A stretch of 64,000 nucleotides of DNA from Streptomyces flavofungini (GTDB lineage: Bacteria > Actinomycetota > Actinomycetes > Streptomycetales > Streptomycetaceae). Position 1 is the first letter of the stretch, and every line of letters starts with the position of its first letter. This document shows, one piece after another, positions 24,585 through 32,340 of the stretch. A model generated the notes under the pieces. It was given only the letters and a program-made list of their open reading frames with translations. It did no database searches and had not been told where the DNA came from. The DNA lies in the NCBI RefSeq assembly GCF_014650815.1, contig NZ_BMVR01000003.1, positions 434,001 to 498,000 on the forward strand, in the 5' to 3' direction. The translations under genes and the position numbers were made by a program.

Positions 24585-25774
24585 GCGGCGCGTCAGCGAG
24601 CACGAGGGTGGCCAAGGAGCCCGTCGCCGTCGTCGGGATCGGGCAGACCAAGCACGTCGCCGCCCGGCGGGACGTGTCGATCGCGGGCCTGGTCCGCGAG
24701 GCCGCCCACCGCGCCCTGCGGGACGCCGAGTTGACGTGGGCCGACATCGACGCCGTCGTCATCGGCAAGGCGCCCGACTTCTTCGAGGGCGTGATGATGC
24801 CCGAGCTGTACCTCGCCGACGCGCTCGGCGCCGTCGGCAAGCCCATGCTGCGCGTCCACACCGCGGGCTCCGTCGGCGGCTCCACCGCGCTCGTCGCCGC
24901 GAACCTCGTCGCGGGCCGCGTCCACGGCACCGTCCTCACCCTGGCCTTCGAAAAGCAGTCGGAATCCAACGCGATGTGGGGCCTCTCGCTGCCCGTGCCG
25001 TTCCAGCAGCCGCTGCTCGCGGGCGCGGGCGGATTCTTCGCACCGCACATCCGCGCGTACATGCGGCGCACCGGCGCCCCCGACACGATCGGCTCGCTCG
25101 TCGCGTACAAGGACCGGCGCAACGCCCTGAAGAACCCCTACGCGCACCTGCACGAGCACGACATCACCCTGGAGAAGGTGCAGTCGGCGCCGATGCTCTG
25201 GGACCCCGTCCGCTACTCCGAGACCTGCCCGTCCTCCGACGGCGCCTGCGCGATGGTCCTCACCGACCGCGCGGGCGCGGCCCGGGCGCCGCGGCCGCCC
25301 GCCTGGATGCACGGCGGCGCGATGCGCAGCGAGCCCACCATGTTCGCGGGCAAGGACTTCGTGTCGCCCCGGGCGGGGAAGGACTGCGCGGCCGACGTCT
25401 ACCGGCAGGCGGGCATCGCCGACCCGCGCCGCGAGATCGACGCCGTCGAGATGTACGTGCCGTTCTCCTGGTACGAGCCGATGTGGCTGGAGAACCTGGG
25501 CTTCGCCGCCGAGGGCGAGGGCTGGAAGCTCACCGAGTCCGGCGTGACAGAACTGGACGGTGACCTTCCGGTGAATATGTCGGGCGGTGTCCTGTCGACC
25601 AACCCCATCGGGGCGTCCGGCATGATCCGCTTCGCCGAGGCCGCGCTCCAGGTGCGCGGACAGGCCGGCGAGCACCAAGTGGCCGGTACCCGCAAGGCAC
25701 TTGGGCACGCCTACGGAGGAGGCTCGCAGTTCTTCTCCATGTGGCTGGTCGGCGCGGAGCCGCCCACGACGTGA
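24581..25774 (+). CDS. Thiolase-fold lipid-transfer protein (Ltp-like), second subunit
   Basis: This 397-residue thiolase homologue starts in an ATGA overlap. N-terminal VAVVGIGQTKHVAARRDVS and SIAGLVREAAHRALRDAEL are typical of actinobacterial SCPx/Ltp thiolases. The nucleophile loop reads VHTAGSVGGSTAL, where canonical thiolases carry Cys. The C-terminal part has NMSGGVLSTNPIGASGM, in which the usual GHP is replaced by TNP, and GHAYGGGSQFFSMWLVG. Together with the preceding gene it probably forms a heteromeric aldolase or thiolase complex that docks on the DUF35 protein. This is the last gene of the operon, followed by a strong terminator. Confidence 0.87.
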   Translation: MSGASASTRVAKEPVAVVGIGQTKHVAARRDVSIAGLVREAAHRALRDAELTWADIDAVVIGKAPDFFEGVMMPELYLADALGAVGKPMLRVHTAGSVGGSTALVAANLVAGRVHGTVLTLAFEKQSESNAMWGLSLPVPFQQPLLAGAGGFFAPHIRAYMRRTGAPDTIGSLVAYKDRRNALKNPYAHLHEHDITLEKVQSAPMLWDPVRYSETCPSSDGACAMVLTDRAGAARAPRPPAWMHGGAMRSEPTMFAGKDFVSPRAGKDCAADVYRQAGIADPRREIDAVEMYVPFSWYEPMWLENLGFAAEGEGWKLTESGVTELDGDLPVNMSGGVLSTNPIGASGMIRFAEAALQVRGQAGEHQVAGTRKALGHAYGGGSQFFSMWLVGAEPPTT

Positions 25775-25784
25775 GGGGCACTCC

Positions 25785-25808
25785 CGGCGGGCGCGATTCC
25801 GCCCGCCG
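25785..25808. terminator. Terminator of the ech-DUF35-thiolase operon
   Basis: CGGCGGGCG (25785-25793) pairs perfectly with CGCCCGCCG (25800-25808) over a 6-base loop, 10 bp after the last stop. Confidence 0.75.
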
Positions 25809-25890
25809 CGGTGGCCGGTGCCGCGGCCTGTGCTGCGCCGGGGGTGAAAGCTAGGCTGGCGGCGGACGACGCATCGGGAGGAGCACGGAC

Positions 25891-26136
25891 GTGGCCGACA
25901 GCACCATCATCCAGCAGCATCCGCTCGCGGGTTGGGACAAGCCGGACCTCGACCTCAGCAGCGCCGAATGGCGGTCGAGCAGTGAAGGTCGCGGTGATGT
26001 GGAGATCGCCTTCGTCGAGGGGTTCATCGCGATGCGCAACGGCGGCCGGCCGGAGAGCCCGTCCCTGATCTTCACCCCCGCCGAGTGGGGCGCGTTCGTG
26101 CACGGGGCGCGTGAGGGCCGGTTCGACCTGACGTAG
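25891..26136 (+). CDS. DUF397-domain protein
   Basis: The product has 81 residues from GTG 25891, with GGGAGGAG upstream. It shows the DUF397 pattern: a W-x-S-S segment (AEWRSSSEG), VEIAFVEGFIAMRNGG, and FTPAEWGAFVHGAREGRFDL. In Streptomyces these small proteins usually sit next to an XRE-family regulator that they antagonise. No such regulator is adjacent here, so this is an orphan copy. It converges with the amidohydrolase gene. Confidence 0.9.
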   Translation: MADSTIIQQHPLAGWDKPDLDLSSAEWRSSSEGRGDVEIAFVEGFIAMRNGGRPESPSLIFTPAEWGAFVHGAREGRFDLT

Positions 26137-26168
26137 GACGTGTGGCGGCGCCCGTGCGCCGCGACGGG

Positions 26169-26210
26169 CCGCGGCCCCGGTCTCCCTTATGCGGGGGGCC
26201 GGGGCCGCGG
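26169..26210. terminator. Bidirectional terminator
   Basis: CCGCGGCCCCGG (26169-26180) pairs perfectly with CCGGGGCCGCGG (26199-26210) over an 18-base loop, between the convergent DUF397 and amidohydrolase genes. Confidence 0.8.
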
Positions 26211-26238
26211 TGACGTCCAGGGGAGTCCGGGGGCGCCG

Positions 26239-27819
26239 TCAGCCGGCTGCGGGCGCGGCCAGGTCGTCCTGGCCCTCGACGAAGGTGCCGAGCACCTCGA
26301 TGTCCCCGATCCGCCCCGGCTCCACCTGCCGCGGGTCGTCGCCGAGGACGACCAGGTCGGCGCGTTTGCCGGGTGTGATGCTGCCCGCGCTGTCCTCCCA
26401 GTGGCAGGCGTACGCGGCGTCGACGGTGTACGCCCGCAGCGCCGCGTCCACGTCGATGGCCTCGCCGGGTCCGATGGCCTGCCCCGACGCGGAGGCCCGC
26501 TCGACCATGAACTGGACGGCCCGCAGCGGCGCCCCGTCGGCGACGGGCCGGTCCGAACTGCCCACCAGGCGCACCCCGTGGTCGAGGAAGCCCCGGCCCC
26601 GGTACATCCACGGCGCCCGCTCCGCGCCCATGATCGTGGCGTAGTCGTCGCCGAAGTACCGCAGGAAGCTGGGCTGGACGACGGCCGTGACGCCGAGCTC
26701 GGCGAACCGGCGGAGCTGGTCCGGGCGCACCAGGCCCGCGTGCTCCACGCGGTGGCGGGCGTCGGGGCGGGGGCGGGAGCGCTGTGCCGCCTCCAGGCCG
26801 TCGAGGGCGACGTCGACCGCGCGGTCGCCGATGGCGTGGACGGCGAGCTGCCAGCCCGCGCGGTGGCCCGCCACGATGGTGTCCTTGAGCAGGTCGGGGG
26901 CCATCTGGAGCTGCCCGTTCGACTCGCTGCCCACGTACGGGTCGGTGAGCGCCGCCGTCCGCGCCATCATGCCGCCGTCGGTGAACACCTTCAGGGCGCC
27001 GAGGGAGAGACCGCCGTCGCCGAAGCCCGTGCGCAGGCCGAGCCCGAAGGCGCGGGTCGTGGTGTCCGCGCGTGCCGCCTCGACCGGACGCAGCGCGTCG
27101 GCGGCCACCATGAGCTGTACGCGGACGGGCAACCGGCCGGACTCGTGGGCGAGTTGGTACGCGGCGGCCTCGATGGGGCTGTGCGCGAACAGCTCGCTGC
27201 CGATGCCCGCCTCCACGACGGCCGTCACGCCCTCGGACCGGCACCCGCGCGCCGCGTGCTCGATGGCGTCGGCGAGTTCACCGAGCGCGTGCGGCGGACG
27301 GAGCCGCAGGACGGCCCCCATGTCCTCCTCGGCGAGGAACCCGTCCGAGCCCGCGGCATGCGGCGGGAGCAGGTCCAGGATCGCCGTGTTGACCAGGCAC
27401 GCGTGCCCCGAGATGTGCCCCAGGTACACCTTGCGGCCCGCGCTCACCGCGTCCAGTTCCTTGGCGGTCAGGGGCCGGTCCAGCTCGCGCTGGTCGTAAT
27501 CGGCCAAGGTCACCCAGCCGTCACCGGGCGCCGCCGCGACAGCGTCGGCCACCACCGCGAGCACATCGTCGACGCGGCTGCTGGGCGCCACGCTCGGCAC
27601 CTTGGCCTTCAGGCCCGCCCAGACGAGATGGACATGGCTGTCGATGAAGCCGGGCAGCACGGTCGCGCCGCCCAGGTCCACGACGCGACGGGCCGCAAGC
27701 CCCGCCACATCGGCGTCGAGCCCGACGATCCGCCCGCGCCAGATGCCGAGTTCACGGGCGGTGGGGCGGTCCGGGTCCATCGTGACGACGCGGGCGTTGG
27801 TGATCCTGGTGCAGAGCAC
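26239..27819 (-). CDS. Amidohydrolase family protein (YtcJ-like)
   Basis: The product has 526 residues from GTG 27819 with GAAGGGA upstream. It has the amidohydrolase metal motif DSHVHL (GFIDSHVHLVWAG, about 59-71), a C-terminal composite domain (GKRADLVVLGDDP) and the long form typical of YtcJ-like enzymes (VHAIGDRAVDVALDGLE, RHRVEHAGLV). These hydrolyse formamides or other amides, e.g. in N-substituted formamide or isonitrile catabolism; the substrate is not known. It has no signal peptide, so it is cytosolic. Its start is 82 bp from an iron box at 27901-27919, which it shares with the divergent HTH-like gene, so iron control is possible. Confidence 0.88.
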   Translation of the reverse strand: MLCTRITNARVVTMDPDRPTARELGIWRGRIVGLDADVAGLAARRVVDLGGATVLPGFIDSHVHLVWAGLKAKVPSVAPSSRVDDVLAVVADAVAAAPGDGWVTLADYDQRELDRPLTAKELDAVSAGRKVYLGHISGHACLVNTAILDLLPPHAAGSDGFLAEEDMGAVLRLRPPHALGELADAIEHAARGCRSEGVTAVVEAGIGSELFAHSPIEAAAYQLAHESGRLPVRVQLMVAADALRPVEAARADTTTRAFGLGLRTGFGDGGLSLGALKVFTDGGMMARTAALTDPYVGSESNGQLQMAPDLLKDTIVAGHRAGWQLAVHAIGDRAVDVALDGLEAAQRSRPRPDARHRVEHAGLVRPDQLRRFAELGVTAVVQPSFLRYFGDDYATIMGAERAPWMYRGRGFLDHGVRLVGSSDRPVADGAPLRAVQFMVERASASGQAIGPGEAIDVDAALRAYTVDAAYACHWEDSAGSITPGKRADLVVLGDDPRQVEPGRIGDIEVLGTFVEGQDDLAAPAAG

Positions 27820-27900
27820 GTACCGGTCCCTTCGAGGCAGCGGAGCGTCGGGTCCGATCTTTTGATCCGTACGGGATTCCGACGGGCTATTGTTCTATTA

Positions 27901-27919
27901 TTAGGTGAGGCTAGCCTAA
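27901..27919. promoter_or_regulatory. Iron box (DmdR/IdeR-type operator)
   Basis: TTAGGTGAGGCTAGCCTAA matches 17 of 19 positions of the iron-box consensus TTAGGTTAGGCTAACCTAA. It lies between the amidohydrolase (start 27819) and the HTH-like gene (start about 27940), 21 bp before the latter. Confidence 0.9.
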
Positions 27920-27939
27920 GTTTCTTTGGTGGTGGGTTG

Positions 27940-28569
27940 GTGGAAGACGAACGGGTGGGGCGGCGGGAGGCCGCGGTCAACCGCCTTGAGGTCTGGGCCG
28001 ATGGTGTGGTCGCGGGCCTCGACGCGCAAGAAGATATCGATCGTTCCTTATTGCAGGCCCTGCGGGTGGACCCGAGCCTGCGCGAGGAGACCGTGGTGCG
28101 CAGGGCCGACGCGTTGCGTGCTGCGGCGCTCGGCCTCGGGCAGGCGGGCTGCGCCGCGGCGGCGGGCGTGACGGAGCGCCTCCTGCTCAACTGGCAGGCG
28201 CAGGACGCCTCGTTCGCGGAGGCCATGGCGGCGGCGAGTCTGATGGCGGCGCGTGAGCGCGAGCGGGGCCGCCCGGTGGTGGCCTCGGCCGGGCCGGGCG
28301 CGGCGGCCCTGCGGGTCGTCCTGCGGGCCGTGCGCGACGGGGTCGCCCAGCCGTCCGCCGCCGTACTCGGTGGGTGGTCGGAGCGGTCCTTCCTGCGGCT
28401 GCGCCGACGCAGTCCGGAGGTCGCGGCGCTGCTGGCCGCCGCTCGGCGCGCGCGGGCGCGGGCCCGGCGGGCGGAGCGGCGCGGGGGGCCCGGGGGCGGT
28501 CGGGGGTACCGGCTGGTGCGGGTCGACGACGGGCCGCTGGCGCACGCGCGGGGTGCGGGGGACGCGTGA
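27940..28569 (+). CDS. Unknown protein with two HTH-like segments, iron-box controlled
   Basis: The product has about 209 residues from GTG 27940; TTG 27937 is another option. I do not recognise a named family. Two similar helical segments can be seen, each with a helix-turn-helix look: LRAAALGLGQAGCAAAAGV then TERLLLNWQAQDASF (about 60-93), and LRVVLRAVRDGVAQPSAAV then SERSFLRLRRRSPE (about 126-160). The C-terminus is strongly basic (ARRARARARRAERR). This suggests a nucleic-acid-binding protein. The iron box just upstream and the siderophore genes downstream suggest a role in iron response. Confidence 0.65.
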   Translation: MEDERVGRREAAVNRLEVWADGVVAGLDAQEDIDRSLLQALRVDPSLREETVVRRADALRAAALGLGQAGCAAAAGVTERLLLNWQAQDASFAEAMAAASLMAARERERGRPVVASAGPGAAALRVVLRAVRDGVAQPSAAVLGGWSERSFLRLRRRSPEVAALLAAARRARARARRAERRGGPGGGRGYRLVRVDDGPLAHARGAGDA

Positions 28570-28598
28570 GGAGCGCGGGGGTGCCGCCGGGGGGGCGA

Positions 28599-28619
28599 CC
28601 CGCGCCCCGAAGGCGCGGG
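28599..28619. terminator. Bidirectional terminator before mbtH
   Basis: CCCGCGCC (28599-28606) pairs with GGCGCGGG (28612-28619) over CCGAA, between convergent genes ending at 28569 and 28630. Confidence 0.7.
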
Positions 28620-28629
28620 CCGCTGCGCG

Positions 28630-28839
28630 TCAGCCGCGCGTGGCCTCCCGCAGGCTCCTGGGTCGCAGGTCGGTCCAGTTGGCCTCGACGTGGTCCAGGC
28701 AGGACTGCCGGTCGGCCGGGCCGTGGGCCACGGTCCAGCCGGCCGGTACCTCGGCGAACTCGGGCCACAGGCTGTGCTGGCCTTCGTCGTTGACGAGCAC
28801 GGAGAACCGGCCGTCGGTGTCGTCGAAGGGGTTGCTCAT
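28630..28839 (-). CDS. mbtH: MbtH-like NRPS chaperone
   Basis: The product has 69 residues, the standard MbtH length, with the family core: NPFDD at the N-terminus, [22 protein letters not shown] (about 15-36), then [22 protein letters not shown] 28839 follows GAGGAGA. MbtH proteins bind NRPS adenylation domains and are needed for their solubility and activity. An iron box 70 bp upstream (28909-28927) ties it to siderophore synthesis, as with cchK of the coelichelin cluster. It could also serve the A domain of the PKS-NRPS at 57 kb, but iron control argues for a siderophore NRPS elsewhere. Confidence 0.95.
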   Translation of the reverse strand: MSNPFDDTDGRFSVLVNDEGQHSLWPEFAEVPAGWTVAHGPADRQSCLDHVEANWTDLRPRSLREATRG

Positions 28840-28908
28840 CTGCGGTCTCTCCTCGATGTCGGTGGTCCGGAGATCGGTGCGGGCGCCGTCCGGAGATCGG
28901 TCCCATAG

Positions 28909-28927
28909 TAAGGTAAGGGTTGCCTAA
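28909..28927. promoter_or_regulatory. Iron box upstream of mbtH
   Basis: TAAGGTAAGGGTTGCCTAA matches 14 of 19 consensus positions, including both outer GG/CC cores. It is 70 bp upstream of the mbtH start. Confidence 0.75.
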
Positions 28928-28963
28928 TCAGATGGTCGGTCCGGGGAGTGGACGGGGGAGTCC

Positions 28964-28985
28964 GGCGCGCGCCGCCCCGCGCGCC
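28964..28985. terminator. Stem-loop downstream of the formyltransferase
   Basis: GGCGCGCG (28964-28971) pairs with CGCGCGCC (28978-28985) over a 6-base loop, about 90 bp after the formyltransferase stop. Confidence 0.5.
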
Positions 28986-29074
28986 TCCTGGGCGGGCTCG
29001 GCGGCTCGGGAGGCATGCCGGTGAACCTCGCGCTCGCCGAGGACGGGGTCGCCCCTCGGGTATGCCCGGTCGGG

Positions 29075-30025
29075 TCAGGACGGGCGAGCCGTCAGATACC
29101 CGCCCATCGTGCGGAAGTAGTCCGTCGCCGCGTGCTCCGTCCCGTCCTCCGTCCGCACCCGCCTGACCGCGAGCCCGTGCCGGTGGCCGGTGCGCGCGTC
29201 GGCACCGGCGACGATGACGACCGCGTCGTCCTCACGGATGAAGATCCGCCCGGGAGTTCCGCCGTACCGGCCCCGGGACACCGCCGCCTCCACGATCCGC
29301 AGCGGCTTGCCGCGGTGGTGCGTGAAGGCGTTGGGGTAGGGGTCGCACTGGGCGCGCACGAGGCGGTCCAGGTCCTCGGCGGGCCAGGTCCAGTCGATGC
29401 GGCTGTCCTCCAGGGCACGTTTGTGGAAGAAACTGGCCCGCGACCGGTCCTGCGGGGTCCACACCGCCGTGCCCGCGGCGATCAGGTCGAGCGCGTCGCG
29501 CACGATCGGCCCGATCAGGTCGACCGTCGCGCGGAACAGGTCGGCGGCCGTGTCCCGCGGGCCGACGGCCACCGCGCGCTGGAGGAGGACGTCGCCCATG
29601 TCCAGGTCGGCGTCCATGCGGTGGGCGGTGACGCCGACTTCGGGCTCGCCGTTGATGAGGGCCCAGATCAGCGGGGAGAAGCCGGCGTAGGTCGGGAGCA
29701 GCGAGTCGTGTACGTTCAGCGTGCCGTGCCGGGGGAGGTCGAAGATCTCCGGGGGCAGCCAGGTGCGCCAGTTGTTGGCGACGATGAGGTCCGGTTCGAC
29801 CGACTTGAGGGTTTCGAGCAGTTCGGCGTCGCCGGGGCGGTTGCGCAGCAGCACGGGCACCTCGTGCCGCGCGGCGAGGTCGGCCACCGAGTCGTCCCAG
29901 ATCTTCTCGTACGCGTGGTCGCTCTTCGGGTGCGTGACGACGAGGGTCACGTCGTGCTCGGAGTCAAGGAGTGCCTGCAGTGTGCGGTGGCCCCACGTCT
30001 GATAGCCGAACATGACGACCCGCAT
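29075..30025 (-). CDS. cchA: N-hydroxyornithine formyltransferase (CchA-like)
   Basis: The product has 316 residues. ATG 30025 is chosen because GAGGAGG lies just upstream and MRVVMFGYQTWGHRTLQALL is a natural formyltransferase N-terminus. The Fmt/GART fold shows NNWRTWLPPEIFDLPRHGTLNVHDSLLP (split near 102-130; Asn and His catalytic), GFSPLIWALINGE, and VGVTAHRMDADLDMGDVLLQ with the catalytic Asp. It probably transfers formyl from N10-formyl-THF to N5-hydroxyornithine, as CchA does for coelichelin. It diverges from the ornithine N-monooxygenase with an iron box in the 67-bp gap. It differs from methionyl-tRNA formyltransferase in its siderophore context and lacks that enzyme's tRNA-binding insert pattern. 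Confidence 0.88.
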   Translation of the reverse strand: MRVVMFGYQTWGHRTLQALLDSEHDVTLVVTHPKSDHAYEKIWDDSVADLAARHEVPVLLRNRPGDAELLETLKSVEPDLIVANNWRTWLPPEIFDLPRHGTLNVHDSLLPTYAGFSPLIWALINGEPEVGVTAHRMDADLDMGDVLLQRAVAVGPRDTAADLFRATVDLIGPIVRDALDLIAAGTAVWTPQDRSRASFFHKRALEDSRIDWTWPAEDLDRLVRAQCDPYPNAFTHHRGKPLRIVEAAVSRGRYGGTPGRIFIREDDAVVIVAGADARTGHRHGLAVRRVRTEDGTEHAATDYFRTMGGYLTARPS

Positions 30026-30046
30026 GTGAATCCTCCTCAGACATTG

Positions 30047-30065
30047 CAAGGTAAGGCTAACCTTA
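30047..30065. promoter_or_regulatory. Iron box between formyltransferase and N-monooxygenase
   Basis: CAAGGTAAGGCTAACCTTA matches 15 of 19 consensus positions. It is placed to repress both divergent genes (starts 30025 and about 30093). Confidence 0.88.
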
Positions 30066-30092
30066 TCTAACATGTGCCTGCTTAGGGAGGCG

Positions 30093-31496
30093 ATGACGCG
30101 GGTGAACACCTTGCACAGCGAACAGGATTCGACGTACGACGGCACGGAGCCGGGAAGCGGCGGCACGGGGTCGGCACACGGGGGACCGGAAGTGACGTAC
30201 GACGTCCTGGGAATCGGCTTCGGGCCGTCGAACCTCGCCCTCGCGATCGCGGTCGAGGAGCACAACGCGCAGGCGGCCGAGGGCGACCGGATACGCGCCG
30301 GATTCCTGGAGAAGCAGCCGAGGTTCGGCTGGCACCGGGGCATGCTGATCGACGACGCGACGATGCAGGTGTCCTTCCTGAAGGACCTGGTCACCATGCG
30401 CGACCCGAAGAGCAGCTACAGCTTCCTGTGCTACCTGCAGGACCGTGACCGCCTGGTGGACTTCCTCAACCAGAAGACGCTCTTCCCGCTGCGCATCGAG
30501 TTCCATGACTACCTGGAGTGGGCCGCGGGGCGCGTCGCCGGGCTCGTCGAGTACTCCTGCGAGGTCGTCGCCGTGCGGCCGGTGACCGAGAACGGCGAGG
30601 TCGTCGCCTTCGACGTGGTCAGCCGTGACCCGGGCAGCCCGGACGGGAAGATCGTGCGCCGGGCCCGCAGCCTCTGCGTGGCCACCGGCATGGAGCCGCA
30701 CCTGCCGCCCAGCGCGGCCCGCTCCGAACGGGTCTTCCACAACAGCGAGTTGATCCCCCGGGTCGGCGCGCTCCTCGACGAGGGCACCGAGGTGCGCCGC
30801 GCCGTCGTCCTCGGCGCGGGCCAGAGCGCCGCCGAGAGCGTGGACTACCTGCACCGGCACTTCCCCGACGCCGAGATCTGCTCGGTGTTCGCGAAGTACG
30901 GCTACACGCCCGCCGACGACAGCCCGTTCGCGAACCGGATCTTCGACCCGGAGGCCGTGGACATCTTCTACAACGCGCCGCCGGAGGTGAAGCAGTCCCT
31001 CTTCGACTACCACCGCGGCACCAACTACTCGGTGGTCGACATGGACCTCATCGAGTCGCTCTCGCGCACCATGTACCAGGAGAAGGTGCAGGGGCGGCAG
31101 CGGATGCGCATGCTCAACGTCTCCCGCATCCGCGAGATAGAGGCCCACGACGACGGCCTGCGGGTGGGCATCGAGTACCTGCCCACCGCCGAACGCGACG
31201 TCCTGAACGCCGACCTCCTGGTCTGCGCGACCGGCTACCAGCCGCGCGGCATCGACGAACGCATGGGCGAACTCGGCAAGCTGTGCCGCCGCGACGACGA
31301 GGACGCTCTCGTCGTCGGCCGCGACCACCGCGTCGCCACGCACGCCAATGTCGCCGCCGACATCTACCTCCAGGGCGGCACGGAACACACCCACGGCCTC
31401 ACCTCGACCCTTCTGTCGAACACGGCCGTCAGGGCGGGTGAGATCCGCGCGTCCCTGATCGAGCGGCGTCGGCGGGAGCCGGTGCTGAAGGGGTAG
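30093..31496 (+). CDS. cchB: L-ornithine N5-monooxygenase (CchB-like)
   Basis: The product has about 467 residues. GGGAGG lies very close to ATG 30093 and 11 bases from GTG 30102; either could start, and ATG 30072 is less likely because it precedes the ribosome site. The FAD motif LGIGFGPSNLALA, the substrate segment MQVSFLKDLVTMRDPKSSYSF, the NADPH motif GAGQSAAES and the ATGYQPRG signature identify a SidA/PvdA/CchB-type N-hydroxylating monooxygenase. It hydroxylates the ornithine side chain, the step before formylation by the divergent gene. Together they supply N5-formyl-N5-hydroxyornithine for a hydroxamate siderophore. Confidence 0.93.
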   Translation: MTRVNTLHSEQDSTYDGTEPGSGGTGSAHGGPEVTYDVLGIGFGPSNLALAIAVEEHNAQAAEGDRIRAGFLEKQPRFGWHRGMLIDDATMQVSFLKDLVTMRDPKSSYSFLCYLQDRDRLVDFLNQKTLFPLRIEFHDYLEWAAGRVAGLVEYSCEVVAVRPVTENGEVVAFDVVSRDPGSPDGKIVRRARSLCVATGMEPHLPPSAARSERVFHNSELIPRVGALLDEGTEVRRAVVLGAGQSAAESVDYLHRHFPDAEICSVFAKYGYTPADDSPFANRIFDPEAVDIFYNAPPEVKQSLFDYHRGTNYSVVDMDLIESLSRTMYQEKVQGRQRMRMLNVSRIREIEAHDDGLRVGIEYLPTAERDVLNADLLVCATGYQPRGIDERMGELGKLCRRDDEDALVVGRDHRVATHANVAADIYLQGGTEHTHGLTSTLLSNTAVRAGEIRASLIERRRREPVLKG

Positions 31497-31517
31497 CGGC
31501 CGACGCGGCACCTCGGC

Positions 31518-31551
31518 TGTGCCAGTGCGCCAACCACGCGGCACTGGCGCA
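31518..31551. terminator. Stem-loop after the N-monooxygenase
   Basis: TGTGCCAGTGC (31518-31528) pairs with GCACTGGCGCA (31541-31551) with one G-T wobble over a 12-base loop. It sits between convergent genes. Confidence 0.65.
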
Positions 31552-31564
31552 GCACCACGCCGCG

Positions 31565-32290
31565 CTAGCGCAGCACCACGCAGCCCCGTGCGCGCAGTGC
31601 CGCCACGGTGTCCGCGCCGCCCCGCACGTCGTTCCAGCGCAGGTCCAGCTTCTCCAGGGACGGCAACGCGGCCAGCCAGCACGGCACTTCGCGCAGCCGG
31701 TTGGCCCGCAGGTCGAGGCGGCGCAGGCGGGGCAGCCCGCGCAGGGCGTCCGGCACGGTCTCGAACGCGTTCTCCCGGAGCTCCAGTTCGCGGAGTTCGC
31801 CGAGCCGGCGTACGCCGTCGGGGAGCGTGGTCAGCCGGTTGCCGCGCAGCCACAGCTCGCGCAGCCGACGCAGGCCGCCGAGCGTCGCGGGCAGCGCGGT
31901 GAGCCGGTTGTGCTGGGCGCGCAGCTCGACGAGGGCCGTCATGCGGCCGAGTGCGTCCGGCAGGGCGCCGAGCCGGTTCTCGCCCACGTTCAGGTAGGCG
32001 AGCCGGTTCAGGCCACCCAGCTCCTCGGGCAGCGCGGTGAGGCGGTTGTCGTGCAGATAGAGGAAATCGGTCAGTGCGGGCAGGTCGCCGAGCTCCGGCG
32101 GGACCTCGGTCAACTGGTTGTGGCCGAGGTCCAGGGTGCGCAGGGCCGTGAGGGCGGCGACGCGGGCGGGCAGGTGCGCGAGCGCGTTGTCGGCGAGGAG
32201 CAGCGACTCCAGGTGGGGCGTGTCCCACACCGATTCCGGTACGGCGTCGATTCCGGCGCGCCAGTAGTCCCGTACGGTCCCGTCCGTCAT
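31565..32290 (-). CDS. Leucine-rich-repeat protein
   Basis: This 241-residue protein is almost wholly LRR: about eight 23-residue units of the form L-x-x-L-x-L-x-x-N-x-L-x-x-L-P (e.g. LRTLDLGHNQLTEVPPEL, LRELWLRGNRLTTLPDGV, LRRLDLRANRLREVP). No signal peptide, kinase, ROCO GTPase or other effector domain is attached, so it is probably a cytosolic protein-binding scaffold. It diverges 50 bp from a CGNR zinc-finger regulator over a nested palindrome, and may be regulated by it. Its actual partner is unknown. Confidence 0.9.
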   Translation of the reverse strand: MTDGTVRDYWRAGIDAVPESVWDTPHLESLLLADNALAHLPARVAALTALRTLDLGHNQLTEVPPELGDLPALTDFLYLHDNRLTALPEELGGLNRLAYLNVGENRLGALPDALGRMTALVELRAQHNRLTALPATLGGLRRLRELWLRGNRLTTLPDGVRRLGELRELELRENAFETVPDALRGLPRLRRLDLRANRLREVPCWLAALPSLEKLDLRWNDVRGGADTVAALRARGCVVLR

Positions 32291-32305
32291 CGCGAGCCAC
32301 CCCCC

Positions 32306-32338
32306 GGCTAATGGTTGCCGTGGAACCTATCATTAGCC
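32306..32338. promoter_or_regulatory. Nested palindromic operator, LRR/CGNR divergent promoter
   Basis: Outer arms GGCTAATG (32306-32313) and CATTAGCC (32331-32338) enclose inner arms GGTT (32313-32316) and AACC (32324-32327). The site sits immediately before ATG 32341 of the CGNR gene and 16 bp from the LRR gene start, consistent with autoregulation. Confidence 0.6.
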
Positions 32339-32340
32339 CC

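Noticed and set aside
26140..27939. Long plus-strand frame joined to the HTH-like gene
   Set aside because: It is antisense to the amidohydrolase with its DSHVHL motif; the real gene begins after the iron box.
29075..30397. Longer formyltransferase starting at 30397
   Set aside because: The extra N-terminus overlaps the divergent N-monooxygenase gene and the iron box; ATG 30025 has a strong ribosome site.
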